Shown in pieces: positions 1 to 6,573 of a stretch of 17,002 bases of DNA. The stretch's first letter is position 1; every line of letters begins with the position of its first letter. The notes below the pieces were generated by a model. It did not search any database. It was not told where the DNA came from and saw only the letters and a list, made by a program, of their open reading frames with translations. The stretch lies in assembly GCA_946480565.1 (NCBI GenBank), contig CAMLKR010000036.1:1-17002 (forward strand), written 5' to 3'. The stretch comes from an uncultured Arenimonas sp. (GTDB lineage: Bacteria > Pseudomonadota > Gammaproteobacteria > Xanthomonadales > Xanthomonadaceae). Made by a program: the position numbers and the translations under genes.

Positions 1-1011
1 GCGGCCGGTGCGGCCGATGCGGTGCACGTAGTCTTCCGCGACCATCGGCAGGTCGAAGTTGATGACCATCGGCAGCAGCGGGATGTCGAGGCCGCGCGCG
101 GCGACGTCGGTGGCGACCAGCACCCGGGCCTTGCCGGACTTGAAGTCCTTCAGCGCCTTCAGGCGCTGGGCCTGGCTCTTGTTGCCGTGGATGGCGACCG
201 AGTTGATGCCGGCCTTGTCCAGCTGCTCCGACAGGCGGTTGCAGCCGTGCTTGGTGCGGCCGAACACCAGCACCTGGTCCTCGTAGCGCTTGGACAGGAT
301 CTCGAGCAGCAGGTCGCGCTTGCGGCTCGCGTCCACCGGATGCACGATGTGGGTGACGTTGGTGGCCACCGCGTTGCGCACCGAGACCTGCACTTCCTTC
401 GGGTCGCGCAGGAACTCCATCGCCAGCTTCTTGATCGCGTCCTCGAAGGTCGCCGAGAACAGCAGGGTCTGGCGGCGCGACGGGATCTTGGCCATCACGC
501 GCTTGATCGCGGGCAGGAAGCCCATGTCGAGCATGCGGTCGGCTTCGTCCAGCACCAGGATCTCGACGTGCGAGAGGTCGACGCTGCGGCGCTCGAGATG
601 GTCGAGCAGGCGGCCCGGCGTGGCCACCAGGATGTCGACGCCGCGGCGCAGCGCGTCGATCTGCGGCTGCATGCCGGCGCCGCCGTAGATGGTGGTGGCG
701 TTCAGGCGCAGGTGCTTGCCGTAGGCGCGCAGGCTGTCGAACACCTGCACGGCCAGCTCGCGGGTCGGCACCAGCACCAGGGCGCGCGGTTTGCGCGGGC
801 CGTGCATCGGGCCGGCCTGGGCCAGGCGGTGCAGCAGGGGCAGCGAGAACGCGGCGGTCTTGCCGGTGCCGGTCTGGGCGCCGCCCATCAGGTCGTGGCC
901 GGCCATGACCAGCGGGATCGCCTCGGCCTGGATCGGGGTGGGGTTGGCGTAGCCGAGTTCGGCGAGCGCACGGTTGATCTCGGGCGCGAGCCCAAGGGTT
1001 TCAAAAGACAT
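1..1011 (-). CDS. rhlE: DEAD-box ATP-dependent RNA helicase, RhlE type (3' end outside window)
   Basis: ATP-dependent RNA helicase that remodels RNA duplexes in the cytoplasm. The 337 visible residues hold the complete motif series in order: Q motif (PTPIQ, about 25-29), Walker A AQTGTGKT (45-52), PTRELA (82-87), TPGRLLD (131-137), DEAD in VLDEADRML (153-161), FSAT (185-188), [12 protein letters not shown] (300-311) and HRIGRTGR (330-337). The reading frame runs off the left edge just after motif VI, so only the C-terminal tail, often basic in RhlE proteins, is missing. The start at 1011 is preceded by GGAG seven bases upstream, and MSFETLGL is typical of the RhlE subfamily. It is divergent from the DUF1232 gene. 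The helicase assignment is certain; RhlE rather than another DEAD-box subfamily is likely, but the diagnostic tail is not visible. Confidence 0.93.
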   Translation of the reverse strand, partial: MSFETLGLAPEINRALAELGYANPTPIQAEAIPLVMAGHDLMGGAQTGTGKTAAFSLPLLHRLAQAGPMHGPRKPRALVLVPTRELAVQVFDSLRAYGKHLRLNATTIYGGAGMQPQIDALRRGVDILVATPGRLLDHLERRSVDLSHVEILVLDEADRMLDMGFLPAIKRVMAKIPSRRQTLLFSATFEDAIKKLAMEFLRDPKEVQVSVRNAVATNVTHIVHPVDASRKRDLLLEILSKRYEDQVLVFGRTKHGCNRLSEQLDKAGINSVAIHGNKSQAQRLKALKDFKSGKARVLVATDVAARGLDIPLLPMVINFDLPMVAEDYVHRIGRTGR

Positions 1012-1304
1012 GGTTGTACTCCGTTGCGTAACCCGGAGCGTTCCCTGAAACCGCGCTGCGAGCTGGTGAAGCTGGTTTTACGGCAGGGACCAAGGCGGTC
1101 CTGACGGGTTTGCGCAGCGAAAGGCGTGCGGAGTGGGGCCAGACGCAGGGCGAGCGACGCTCGAAGCCTGGGTGGCGGGCATACCGGGGGAAAACGGTCA
1201 GCCGTGCAGCAAACGCCGCGAACTGTACGCGAAACCGGCTCCGGCGGCCAGTGAGCGCCGCCGGAGGGGTGAATGGCCCGTTCAGGCTGTCGTAGGATGG
1301 GCGC
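1012..1304. other. Divergent intergenic region with an inverted repeat
   Basis: This stretch of 293 bases separates the helicase from the divergent DUF1232 gene and must hold the promoters of both. No convincing gene is seen. It contains a perfect 10-base inverted repeat, CTCCGGCGGC at 1239-1248 and GCCGCCGGAG at 1257-1266, with an 8-base loop. No T-run follows on either side, so it does not look like an intrinsic terminator. The TAGGAT box at 1293-1298 is listed separately. Confidence 0.5.
1293..1298 (+). promoter_or_regulatory. Possible -10 box (TAGGAT) abutting the start codon
   Basis: TAGGAT ends six bases before the GTG at 1305, so transcription would begin at about the first base of the start codon. 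The same six-base spacing is seen upstream of the genes at 5308 and 6574. No good -35 hexamer is visible. The AGGATG within it could instead act as a ribosome binding site, so the call is ambiguous. Confidence 0.35.
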
Positions 1305-1859
1305 GTGAAGATCACCTTCGAACTCGAGCCCGGCGACATCGATCGTTTCCACGAGGCCCTGGCCCGCGCCGAGCGCCGGGTGGCCTGCGCGGACGACTGC
1401 GACATCGTCGCGGCGGCCCGCCACGGCCTGGAAACCTTGCCCATCGCCAGCGCGCCCGGCTACATCCGCCGGCGCATCCTCGAGGTGCAGCGCCTGATCG
1501 ACATGCTCGAGGACGAGGCCTGGGCCCTGCCGCAGGTCGAACGCGCCGAGGTGCTGCGGCTGCTGGCCTACTTCAGCGACCCGGAGGACCTGATCCCGGA
1601 CGACGTCGCGGTGATCGGCCTGCTCGACGACGCGATCATGCTCGAGCTGCTGCTGCGCCGGATCCGCCACGTGGTCGGCGCCTACACCGAATTCTGCGCC
1701 CTGCGCGCCGCGTTGCCAGATGCCGCCGACGTCGAGGCGCGCATCGCCCAGGCGCGCGACCTGGCCCGCCGGCGCGAGCGCCTGCATGCGCGCATGCGCC
1801 GCCGCGCCGTGCGCGACGCGGTGGCCGGTGCCGCCGGCGTGCAGCCCGCGGATTGCTGA
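1305..1859 (+). CDS. DUF1232/YkvA-like protein
   Basis: Predicted 184-residue protein of unknown function. Residues about 86-113 (LLAYFSDPEDLIPDD followed by VAVIGLLDDA) match the hallmark of the DUF1232 (YkvA) family, whose usual form is L-Y-x-x-S-P-x-D-L-I-P-D followed by G-x-x-D-D. In most family members this lies in a short membrane-associated hairpin. Here the surrounding sequence is strongly charged and mostly helical, with an Arg-rich C-terminal helix (about 146-170), and no clear membrane segment, so the protein may be soluble. The start is GTG, preceded closely by AGGATG. It lies 38 bases before the thioesterase gene and is probably co-transcribed with it. Family membership is fairly secure; no function is proposed. 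Confidence 0.8.
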   Translation: MKITFELEPGDIDRFHEALARAERRVACADDCDIVAAARHGLETLPIASAPGYIRRRILEVQRLIDMLEDEAWALPQVERAEVLRLLAYFSDPEDLIPDDVAVIGLLDDAIMLELLLRRIRHVVGAYTEFCALRAALPDAADVEARIAQARDLARRRERLHARMRRRAVRDAVAGAAGVQPADC

Positions 1860-1897
1860 AGGAACCATCAGGCCGCGTCGCGGCAAGGAGCCGGTGC

Positions 1898-2383
1898 ATG
1901 AGCGGTGAACAGCGTGAACTGACCTTCCGGTTCCTGGCCGAGCCGACCGACGTCAACTACGGCGGCAAGGTCCACGGCGGCGTGGTGATGAAATGGATCG
2001 ACCAGGTCGGCTACGCCGCGGCGGTCGGCTGGAGCGGCCGCTACAGCGTCACCGTCGCCGTCGGCGGCATCCGCTTCGTGTCGCCCATCCGGACTTCGGA
2101 CCTGGTCACGGTCACCGCCAAGCTGGTCTACACCGGCACCTCGAGCATGCATTTCGCCGTGGACGTGCGCGCGCGCGATCCGATGCAGGAAAGCGGCGAC
2201 CGGCTCTGCACGCACTGCGTCATCGTGTTCGTGGCGCTGGACGCCGTCGAGGGCAAGCCCACCGCCGTGCCGGCCTGGAAGCCGGTGGACGAGGACGATC
2301 GCCGCCTCGCCGACTATGCGACCAAGGTGATGGCCCTGAGCAAGGACATCGAACAGGCCGTGGCCAGCCTGCGCCCGGGATGA
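1898..2383 (+). CDS. Acyl-CoA thioesterase, hotdog fold (YciA/BACH-like)
   Basis: Predicted cytoplasmic hydrolase of acyl-CoA thioesters, 161 residues and a single hotdog domain. The signature NYGGKVHGGVVMKWID (20-35), with Asp35 in the position of the catalytic acid, corresponds to the N-x-x-G-x-x-x-G-G-x-x-x-x-x-x-D pattern of YciA and brain acyl-CoA hydrolase relatives. The following VGGIRFVSPIRTSDLV and TVTAKLVYTGTSSM segments fit the central helix-strand region. The ATG at 1898 is chosen because AAGGAG lies seven bases upstream and the protein then has the normal family length; the frame is open far upstream, but that extension looks like noise. The stop overlaps the start of the next gene by four bases (ATGA), indicating translational coupling. 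The chain-length preference cannot be read from the sequence. Confidence 0.9.
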   Translation: MSGEQRELTFRFLAEPTDVNYGGKVHGGVVMKWIDQVGYAAAVGWSGRYSVTVAVGGIRFVSPIRTSDLVTVTAKLVYTGTSSMHFAVDVRARDPMQESGDRLCTHCVIVFVALDAVEGKPTAVPAWKPVDEDDRRLADYATKVMALSKDIEQAVASLRPG

Positions 2384-2763
2384 GCCTGCACCTGCGCGTC
2401 CGCCGCTGGTTCTGGCTGCTGCTGGCCTACGCCTGCCTGGCGCTGGGCGTGATCGGCATTTTCCTGCCGGGGCTGCCGACCACGCCCTTCGTGCTGCTGG
2501 CGGCCTATGCCGCCGCGCGGGGGTCCAAGCGCCTGCACGCCTGGCTGCTGGCGCACCGGGTGTTCGGGCCGATGATCCGCGACTGGGAGGCCAGCGGCGC
2601 GGTCAGCCGCCGGGCCAAATACTGGGCGATCGGCACGATGGCCCTCTGCGCCGCGGTCTTCTTCCTGACCGCGCCGAAATGGTGGATGGCCGCCACCGGC
2701 ACCGGGATCATGGCCATCGTCGGCACCTGGCTGTGGCTGCGGCCGGAGCCGTCGAGGGCCTAG
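2380..2763 (+). CDS. ybaN: YbaN/DUF454 family inner-membrane protein
   Basis: Small integral membrane protein of 127 residues in the DUF454 (YbaN) family, of unknown biochemical role. The N-terminal segment about 8-28 (WFWLLLAYACLALGVIGIFLP) ends in the family motif GIFLPGLPTTPFVLLAA (24-40). A cytoplasmic loop with HAWLLAHRVFGPMIRDWE follows, and then two further hydrophobic helices (about 83-97 and 103-119). The start overlaps the stop of the thioesterase gene by four bases, so the two are co-translated. Its TAG stop lies within the CTAG that is also the stop of the convergent lipoprotein gene. Family assignment is strong; the function is not known. Confidence 0.9.
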   Translation: MSLHLRVRRWFWLLLAYACLALGVIGIFLPGLPTTPFVLLAAYAAARGSKRLHAWLLAHRVFGPMIRDWEASGAVSRRAKYWAIGTMALCAAVFFLTAPKWWMAATGTGIMAIVGTWLWLRPEPSRA

Positions 2764-3332
2764 TCGAGCACCCGGCGCGCGCCGGTGTACTGGCGCACCC
2801 AGTAGGGATTGTCGAGCCGGTCCAGGCGCACGGTGCCGCCGGTGCTTGGCGCGTGCACGAAGCGGCCTTCGCCGACGTAGATGCCGACGTGGAAGGTCGG
2901 CTTGCCGAACAGCACCAGGTCGCCGGGGGCCAGGCGGTCGCGCGGCGGCACGTCGGCGTCGAACTTCGCGATCTCGCGGGTGGTGCGCGGCAGGTAGAGC
3001 CTCGCCGCGTCCAGGAACACGTAGCCGACCAGGCCGCTGCAGTCGAAGCCGCCCTCGGGCGTGTTGCCGCCCCAGCGGTAGGGCGTGCCGACCAGGCCCA
3101 GGGCGCGCATCAGCACGTCGTTGGCGCGCAGGGGGTCGTCCGGCATCACGTCCACCACGCGCAGGGCCGGCGCGGCGGGGGCGCCGCCCTTGCGGGGTTC
3201 GGGTCCGGAGCCGCAGGCCGCCAGCATCAGCGCCAGCAGCAGGGGAAGCGGGGCCGCGGCCCGGGGAACTGGCGCCGGGCGGGAGGTGCCGGGATAATGC
3301 GCGCTCGCTGTCACGGGCCGAGTGTGCCCCAT
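2760..3332 (-). CDS. NlpC/P60 family lipoprotein, probable cell-wall endopeptidase
   Basis: Predicted outer-envelope lipoprotein that cleaves peptidoglycan stem peptides. The lipobox is LMLAAC with Cys40 as the lipidated residue, preceded by a hydrophobic stretch about 29-38. The NlpC/P60 papain-like domain covers about 70-185: Cys98 in GGFDCSGLV, His148 in FHVGIYVG and His160 in FVHAP form the expected Cys-His-His triad, and TPYRWGGNTPEGGFDCSG is the classic active-site segment. The total of 190 residues suits single-domain NlpC lipoproteins such as Spr/MepS. The ATG at 3332 gives an unusually long 29-residue n-region; a GTG six codons in (3314) would shorten it slightly. Convergent with ybaN, overlapping it by four bases, and divergent from the FKBP gene. 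Residue-level evidence for an active enzyme is good. Confidence 0.9.
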   Translation of the reverse strand: MGHTRPVTASAHYPGTSRPAPVPRAAAPLPLLLALMLAACGSGPEPRKGGAPAAPALRVVDVMPDDPLRANDVLMRALGLVGTPYRWGGNTPEGGFDCSGLVGYVFLDAARLYLPRTTREIAKFDADVPPRDRLAPGDLVLFGKPTFHVGIYVGEGRFVHAPSTGGTVRLDRLDNPYWVRQYTGARRVLD

Positions 3333-3370
3333 CCCGCCGGTCGCGTCACCGGCCCCTCCACGGAATCCCC

Positions 3371-3850
3371 ATGAAGATCGAGAAGAACCGCGTCGTCCGT
3401 TTCCACTACACCGTGTCCGAGCCCGGCCAGCCGCCGGTGGAAACCTCGAAGGACCGCGAGCCGCTGGCCATCCTGGTCGGCCACAACGCCATCATCCCCG
3501 GCCTGGAGGCGGCGATGCTCGACCGCGCCGCCGGCGACAGCTTCGAGGTCACGGTGGAGCCCGACCAGGCCTATGGCCCGCGTCGCGAGGGATTCACGCA
3601 GCGGGTGCCGAAGAAGCACTTCCGCGAGGCGCGCCTGCGCCCGGGGCAGGAGGTGATGCTCAATACGTCGATGGGTCCGCGCCCGGTGACGGTGACCAAG
3701 GTCGGCGCCACGGTGGTGGACGTGGACCTGAACCATCCGATGGCCGGCAAGGTGCTGCAGTTCCAGGTCGAGATCGTCGACGTGCGCGAGGCCGAGCCGG
3801 TCGAAATCGAGCACGGCCACGTGCACGGCGAGGGCGGCGCGCAGCACTGA
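3371..3850 (+). CDS. slyD: FKBP-type peptidyl-prolyl isomerase, SlyD-like
   Basis: Cytoplasmic prolyl cis-trans isomerase and folding helper, 159 residues. Architecture is that of SlyD: a split FKBP domain (about 1-69 and 126-139) with an inserted chaperone flap (about 70-125). Visible signatures are LVGHNAIIPGLEAAMLD (35-51), DSFEVTVEPDQAYGPR (56-71), VDLNHPMAGKVLQFQVEI (118-135) and a His-containing tail (EIEHGHVHGEGGAQH) that may bind metal, though shorter than the E. coli tail. ATG 3371 is chosen because MKIEKNRVV is the normal family start; the open frame upstream is antisense to the lipoprotein gene. Only 38 bases separate it from the divergent lipoprotein gene, so its promoter probably lies inside that gene. 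It is followed by a strong terminator. Confidence 0.92.
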   Translation: MKIEKNRVVRFHYTVSEPGQPPVETSKDREPLAILVGHNAIIPGLEAAMLDRAAGDSFEVTVEPDQAYGPRREGFTQRVPKKHFREARLRPGQEVMLNTSMGPRPVTVTKVGATVVDVDLNHPMAGKVLQFQVEIVDVREAEPVEIEHGHVHGEGGAQH

Positions 3851-3876
3851 CCTGCGCTTGTTCCTTGTCCGCTTGG

Positions 3877-3901
3877 AAAAGCCCGCTTCGGCGGGCTTTT
3901 T
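3877..3901 (+). terminator. Rho-independent terminator after slyD
   Basis: Perfect GCCCGC (3881-3886), TTCG loop, GCGGGC (3891-3896) followed by five T residues (3897-3901). AAAA precedes the stem, so it could also work on the opposite strand. It lies 26 bases after the slyD stop and separates slyD from the DUF418 gene. Confidence 0.95.
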
Positions 3902-3918
3902 CGTGCTCGCGGTTTCTG

Positions 3919-3949
3919 GGTCTGGCGCCGATGTCACCGGCGCCAGACC
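3919..3949. repeat. 12-base perfect inverted repeat upstream of the DUF418 gene
   Basis: GGTCTGGCGCCG at 3919-3930 is exactly complementary to CGGCGCCAGACC at 3938-3949, with a seven-base loop. There is no T-run after it on either strand, and the slyD terminator lies just before it. It may be an operator or a structured leader element of the DUF418 mRNA. Confidence 0.7.
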
Positions 3950-3963
3950 AAACAGAACCGAGC

Positions 3964-3992
3964 GCCCTGCTTGCGGCCACGCAAGCCAGGGC
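3964..3992. repeat. Second inverted repeat upstream of the DUF418 gene
   Basis: GCCCTGCTTGCG (3964-3975) pairs with CGCAAGCCAGGGC (3980-3992) around the four-base loop GCCA, with a single bulged C. It ends 33 bases before the start codon and has no T-run. Together with the hairpin at 3919-3949 it makes the leader strongly structured. Confidence 0.7.
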
Positions 3993-4025
3993 TGATGATC
4001 GAGGCGTCCCGCAGAAGAGATCGCC

Positions 4026-5273
4026 ATGGCCGAGACGCAGCCTTTCGCCCCCGTGGCGGCGCACGAGCGCATCGCCGCGATGGACGTGCTGCGCGGCTTC
4101 GCCCTGCTGGGCATCCTGCTGATGAACATCGAGGCCATGGTCGGCCCCCTGCTGATCGCCCAGACCGGCGTCGACCCCCGCCTGTCCGGCGCCGACCGCA
4201 TCGCCGACGTCTTCGTCTACCTGTTCGTGCAGGGCAAGTTCTATCCCCTGTTCTCCCTGCTGTTCGGCATGGGCTTCGCCGTGATGCTGGCGCGGGCCGA
4301 CGCCGCCGAACGGCCCTTCTTCATGACCTACCTTTGCCGCGTCCTGGCCCTGCTGGCGATCGGCCTGGTGCATGCGGTGTTCGTCTGGTCGGGGGACATC
4401 CTGGTCGCCTACGCCCTGGTCGCGTTCGTGCTGCTGCTGTTCTTCCGCGGCACGCCCGCGCCCTACCTGGCGGCCGGCGGCATCGCGCTGATCCTGTTCG
4501 CCGAATTCCTGCTGGTGGCGCTGGGCGCGCTGGGATCGCTGGCGCTCGCCGCGGCCGGCACCAGCGCCGAGATGCAGCAGGCCCTGGCCGAACAGCGCGA
4601 GGACATCGCCGCGGCCATCGAGGCGCAGCGCCTGGCCGGCGGCGCCAGCACCTGGGCCGAGGCCATTCCCCAGCGCCTGCACGACCTGTCCCAGAACCTG
4701 GCCGCGCTGGTGCTCTGGGGCTGGCAGATCCTGGGCCTGTTCCTGCTGGGCGCCTGGTTCGTGCGCAGCGGCGCCATCGCCCGGCCCGCGGACTTCCCGG
4801 GCTTCTACGCGCGGCTGCGCGGGGTGGCGCTGCCGGTGGGGTTCGCGATGGTGCTGATGTCCTTCCTGCTGGAGCCCACCTTCGACCTCGTCAGCCTCAG
4901 CCTGCGTTCGGCCTTCGCCCTGAGCCTGTTCAACGTCGGCGGCACCCTGATGGCCCTGGGCTACCTGGCCTGGATCGTGCGGGGGCTGCAGGGCGGTCCG
5001 CTGTCGTCGGCGCTCCGCGCGCTGGCGCCGGCCGGGCGCATGGCGCTGAGCAACTACCTGCTGCAGTCGCTGGTCTGCACCTGGATCTTCTCGGGCTACG
5101 GCCTGGGCTATTACGAACGGCTTCCCCGCGCCTGGCAGATTCCGTTCGTCATCGGGTTCTTCATCCTGCAGGTGCTGCTGAGCCAGGCCTGGCTGTCGCG
5201 CTTCCGGATGGGGCCGATGGAGTGGCTGTGGCGTGCCGCGACCTACCTGCGCCTGCCGCCGATGCGGCGTTGA
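4026..5273 (+). CDS. DUF418 domain-containing membrane protein (YeiB-like)
   Basis: Inner-membrane protein of 415 residues with the two-part pattern of YeiB/DUF418 proteins. The N-terminal RIAAMDVLRGFALLGILLMNI (15-35) is the typical opening motif. Several hydrophobic helices follow (about 22-45, 60-88, 101-139, 147-177, 226-246, 265-285, 295-319, 340-356 and 371-390), separated by a charged helical loop at about 180-222. The C-terminal DUF418 domain includes GRMALSNYLLQS (337-348) and FRMGPMEWLWRAATYL (393-408). An AGAAGAG ribosome site at 4014-4020 supports ATG 4026. Its TGA stop lies inside a TTGACA hexamer that may serve the next gene. The family is suspected of transport or acyl transfer, but no substrate can be inferred. 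Confidence 0.9.
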   Translation: MAETQPFAPVAAHERIAAMDVLRGFALLGILLMNIEAMVGPLLIAQTGVDPRLSGADRIADVFVYLFVQGKFYPLFSLLFGMGFAVMLARADAAERPFFMTYLCRVLALLAIGLVHAVFVWSGDILVAYALVAFVLLLFFRGTPAPYLAAGGIALILFAEFLLVALGALGSLALAAAGTSAEMQQALAEQREDIAAAIEAQRLAGGASTWAEAIPQRLHDLSQNLAALVLWGWQILGLFLLGAWFVRSGAIARPADFPGFYARLRGVALPVGFAMVLMSFLLEPTFDLVSLSLRSAFALSLFNVGGTLMALGYLAWIVRGLQGGPLSSALRALAPAGRMALSNYLLQSLVCTWIFSGYGLGYYERLPRAWQIPFVIGFFILQVLLSQAWLSRFRMGPMEWLWRAATYLRLPPMRR

Positions 5274-5301
5274 CAGACGGCCCGGCCGCCGCGGCTAGAA
5301 T
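5270..5301 (+). promoter_or_regulatory. Candidate promoter of the DadA-like gene
   Basis: A consensus -35 hexamer TTGACA at 5270-5275, overlapping the DUF418 stop codon, and a good -10 TAGAAT at 5296-5301. The spacer is 20 bases, longer than the usual 17. TAGAAT ends six bases before ATG 5308, predicting a leaderless or nearly leaderless mRNA. Confidence 0.55.
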
Positions 5302-5307
5302 GCCGGC

Positions 5308-6564
5308 ATGAACGAAGGCGATGCGGATGTCCTGATCCTGGGCGGTGGCGTGATCGGCCTGGCCTGCGCCTACTACCTGCTGGCCGAGGGCCGGTCGGTG
5401 CGGGTGCTGGAGCGGGGCACGGTCGGCGGCGGGGCTTCCTGGGGCAACTGCGGCACGCTCACGCCCAGCCATTCCCCGCCGCTGGCGGCGCCGGGCATGG
5501 TCCTGCAGGCCCTGCGCTGGATGCTCAGCCCTTCGGCGCCGCTTTACGTGAAGCCGCGCTGGGATCCGCCGCTGATGCGCTGGCTGCTGGCCGTGGCCGG
5601 CCGCTGCAATGCCCGCGACTGGCGCGCCAGCGGCCTGGCCAAGGGCGCGCTGCTGCGCTACTCGCGCGCGCTGGTCGAGGACCTGGTGTCCGGGCAGTAC
5701 CTGGACTGCGGCTTCGAGGCGGGCGGTTTCCACTATGTGTTCCGCAGCGAACGAGCCCTGCACCGGCAGCAGCGCGACCTGCCTCTGTTGGCCGAACTGG
5801 GCATCGAGGCCCAGGTCCTCGACGGCGTCGCGCTCGCGGCCGAGGAACCGGCGCTGAAGCCCGGCATGGCCGGTGCGCTGTTCTTCCCCGGAGACGCCCA
5901 GCTGCGCCCCGACCGCTACACCGCCGAACTGGCACGCATCGTGCGCGCCGCCGGCGGCGTGATCGAGGAGGGCGTGCGCGTCACTGGCCTGGAGCGCGGC
6001 CGCCACGGCATCGACGCGGTGCAGACCAGCGAAGGCCGGCGCCGGGCGGCCCGGGTTCTGGTGGCGATGGGCGCCTGGTCCCCGGAGTTCGAGCGCATGA
6101 TGCGCATGCCCGTCCCCGTCCAGCCGGGCAAGGGATATTCGATCACCTACGACCGGCCGGCACGCACGCCGCGGCGGCCGCTGGTGCTCAAGGAGCGCAG
6201 CGTCTGCGTGACCACCTGGGACGATGGTTACCGCCTGGGCAGCACGATGGAGTTCAGCGGCTACGACGAGCGCCTCAACCGCACCCGACTGGATGCGCTG
6301 GAGCGCGGCGCGGCCGAGTACCTGCACGATCCGGTCGGCCCCGCGAAACGCCAGGAGTGGTGCGGCTGGCGGCCGATGACGCCCGACGACCTGCCGCTGC
6401 TGGGGCGCGTGCCCGGTCACAACAACCTCTGGCTCGCCACCGGGCACGGCATGATGGGCATGGGCATGAGCGCCGGCACCGGCCGCCTCATGGCCGACCT
6501 GATGCTGGGCCGCGAACCCGCGATCGATCCCGCGCCTTACGCGCCGGCGCGCTTCGCCCGCTAG
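5308..6564 (+). CDS. FAD-dependent D-amino-acid dehydrogenase-like oxidoreductase (DadA family)
   Basis: Predicted flavoenzyme of the DAO/DadA family, 418 residues, which would oxidise a D-amino acid or a related secondary amine to an imino acid. The N-terminal dinucleotide-binding motif is GGGVIG (12-17) within VLILGGGVIGLACAYYLLAEG. The segment with GASWGNCGTLTPSHSPPLAAPGM is close to the flavin-contact region of DadA (GxxxSxxNxGxxxPS). The C-terminal FAD contacts are in GWRPMTPDDLPLLGRVP and WLATGHGMMGMGMSAGTG. The ATG at 5308 follows a -10 box by six bases and has no Shine-Dalgarno site. It is followed after nine bases by a HutG gene, suggesting a shared amino-acid degradation role. D-hydroxyproline dehydrogenase is a reasonable alternative; the substrate cannot be fixed from sequence. 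Confidence 0.85.
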   Translation: MNEGDADVLILGGGVIGLACAYYLLAEGRSVRVLERGTVGGGASWGNCGTLTPSHSPPLAAPGMVLQALRWMLSPSAPLYVKPRWDPPLMRWLLAVAGRCNARDWRASGLAKGALLRYSRALVEDLVSGQYLDCGFEAGGFHYVFRSERALHRQQRDLPLLAELGIEAQVLDGVALAAEEPALKPGMAGALFFPGDAQLRPDRYTAELARIVRAAGGVIEEGVRVTGLERGRHGIDAVQTSEGRRRAARVLVAMGAWSPEFERMMRMPVPVQPGKGYSITYDRPARTPRRPLVLKERSVCVTTWDDGYRLGSTMEFSGYDERLNRTRLDALERGAAEYLHDPVGPAKRQEWCGWRPMTPDDLPLLGRVPGHNNLWLATGHGMMGMGMSAGTGRLMADLMLGREPAIDPAPYAPARFAR

Positions 6565-6567
6565 ACT
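6562..6567 (+). promoter_or_regulatory. Possible -10 box (TAGACT) abutting the hutG start
   Basis: TAGACT overlaps the TAG stop of the preceding gene and ends six bases before ATG 6574. TAGACTGCCGGCATG differs in one base from TAGAATGCCGGCATG at the preceding gene's start. No -35 is visible, so an extra leaderless transcript is possible but uncertain. Confidence 0.35.
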
Positions 6568-6573
6568 GCCGGC

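Noticed and set aside
1..1011. Truncated helicase pseudogene
   Set aside because: The frame is intact to the first base of the window; the missing C-terminus is due to the window edge.
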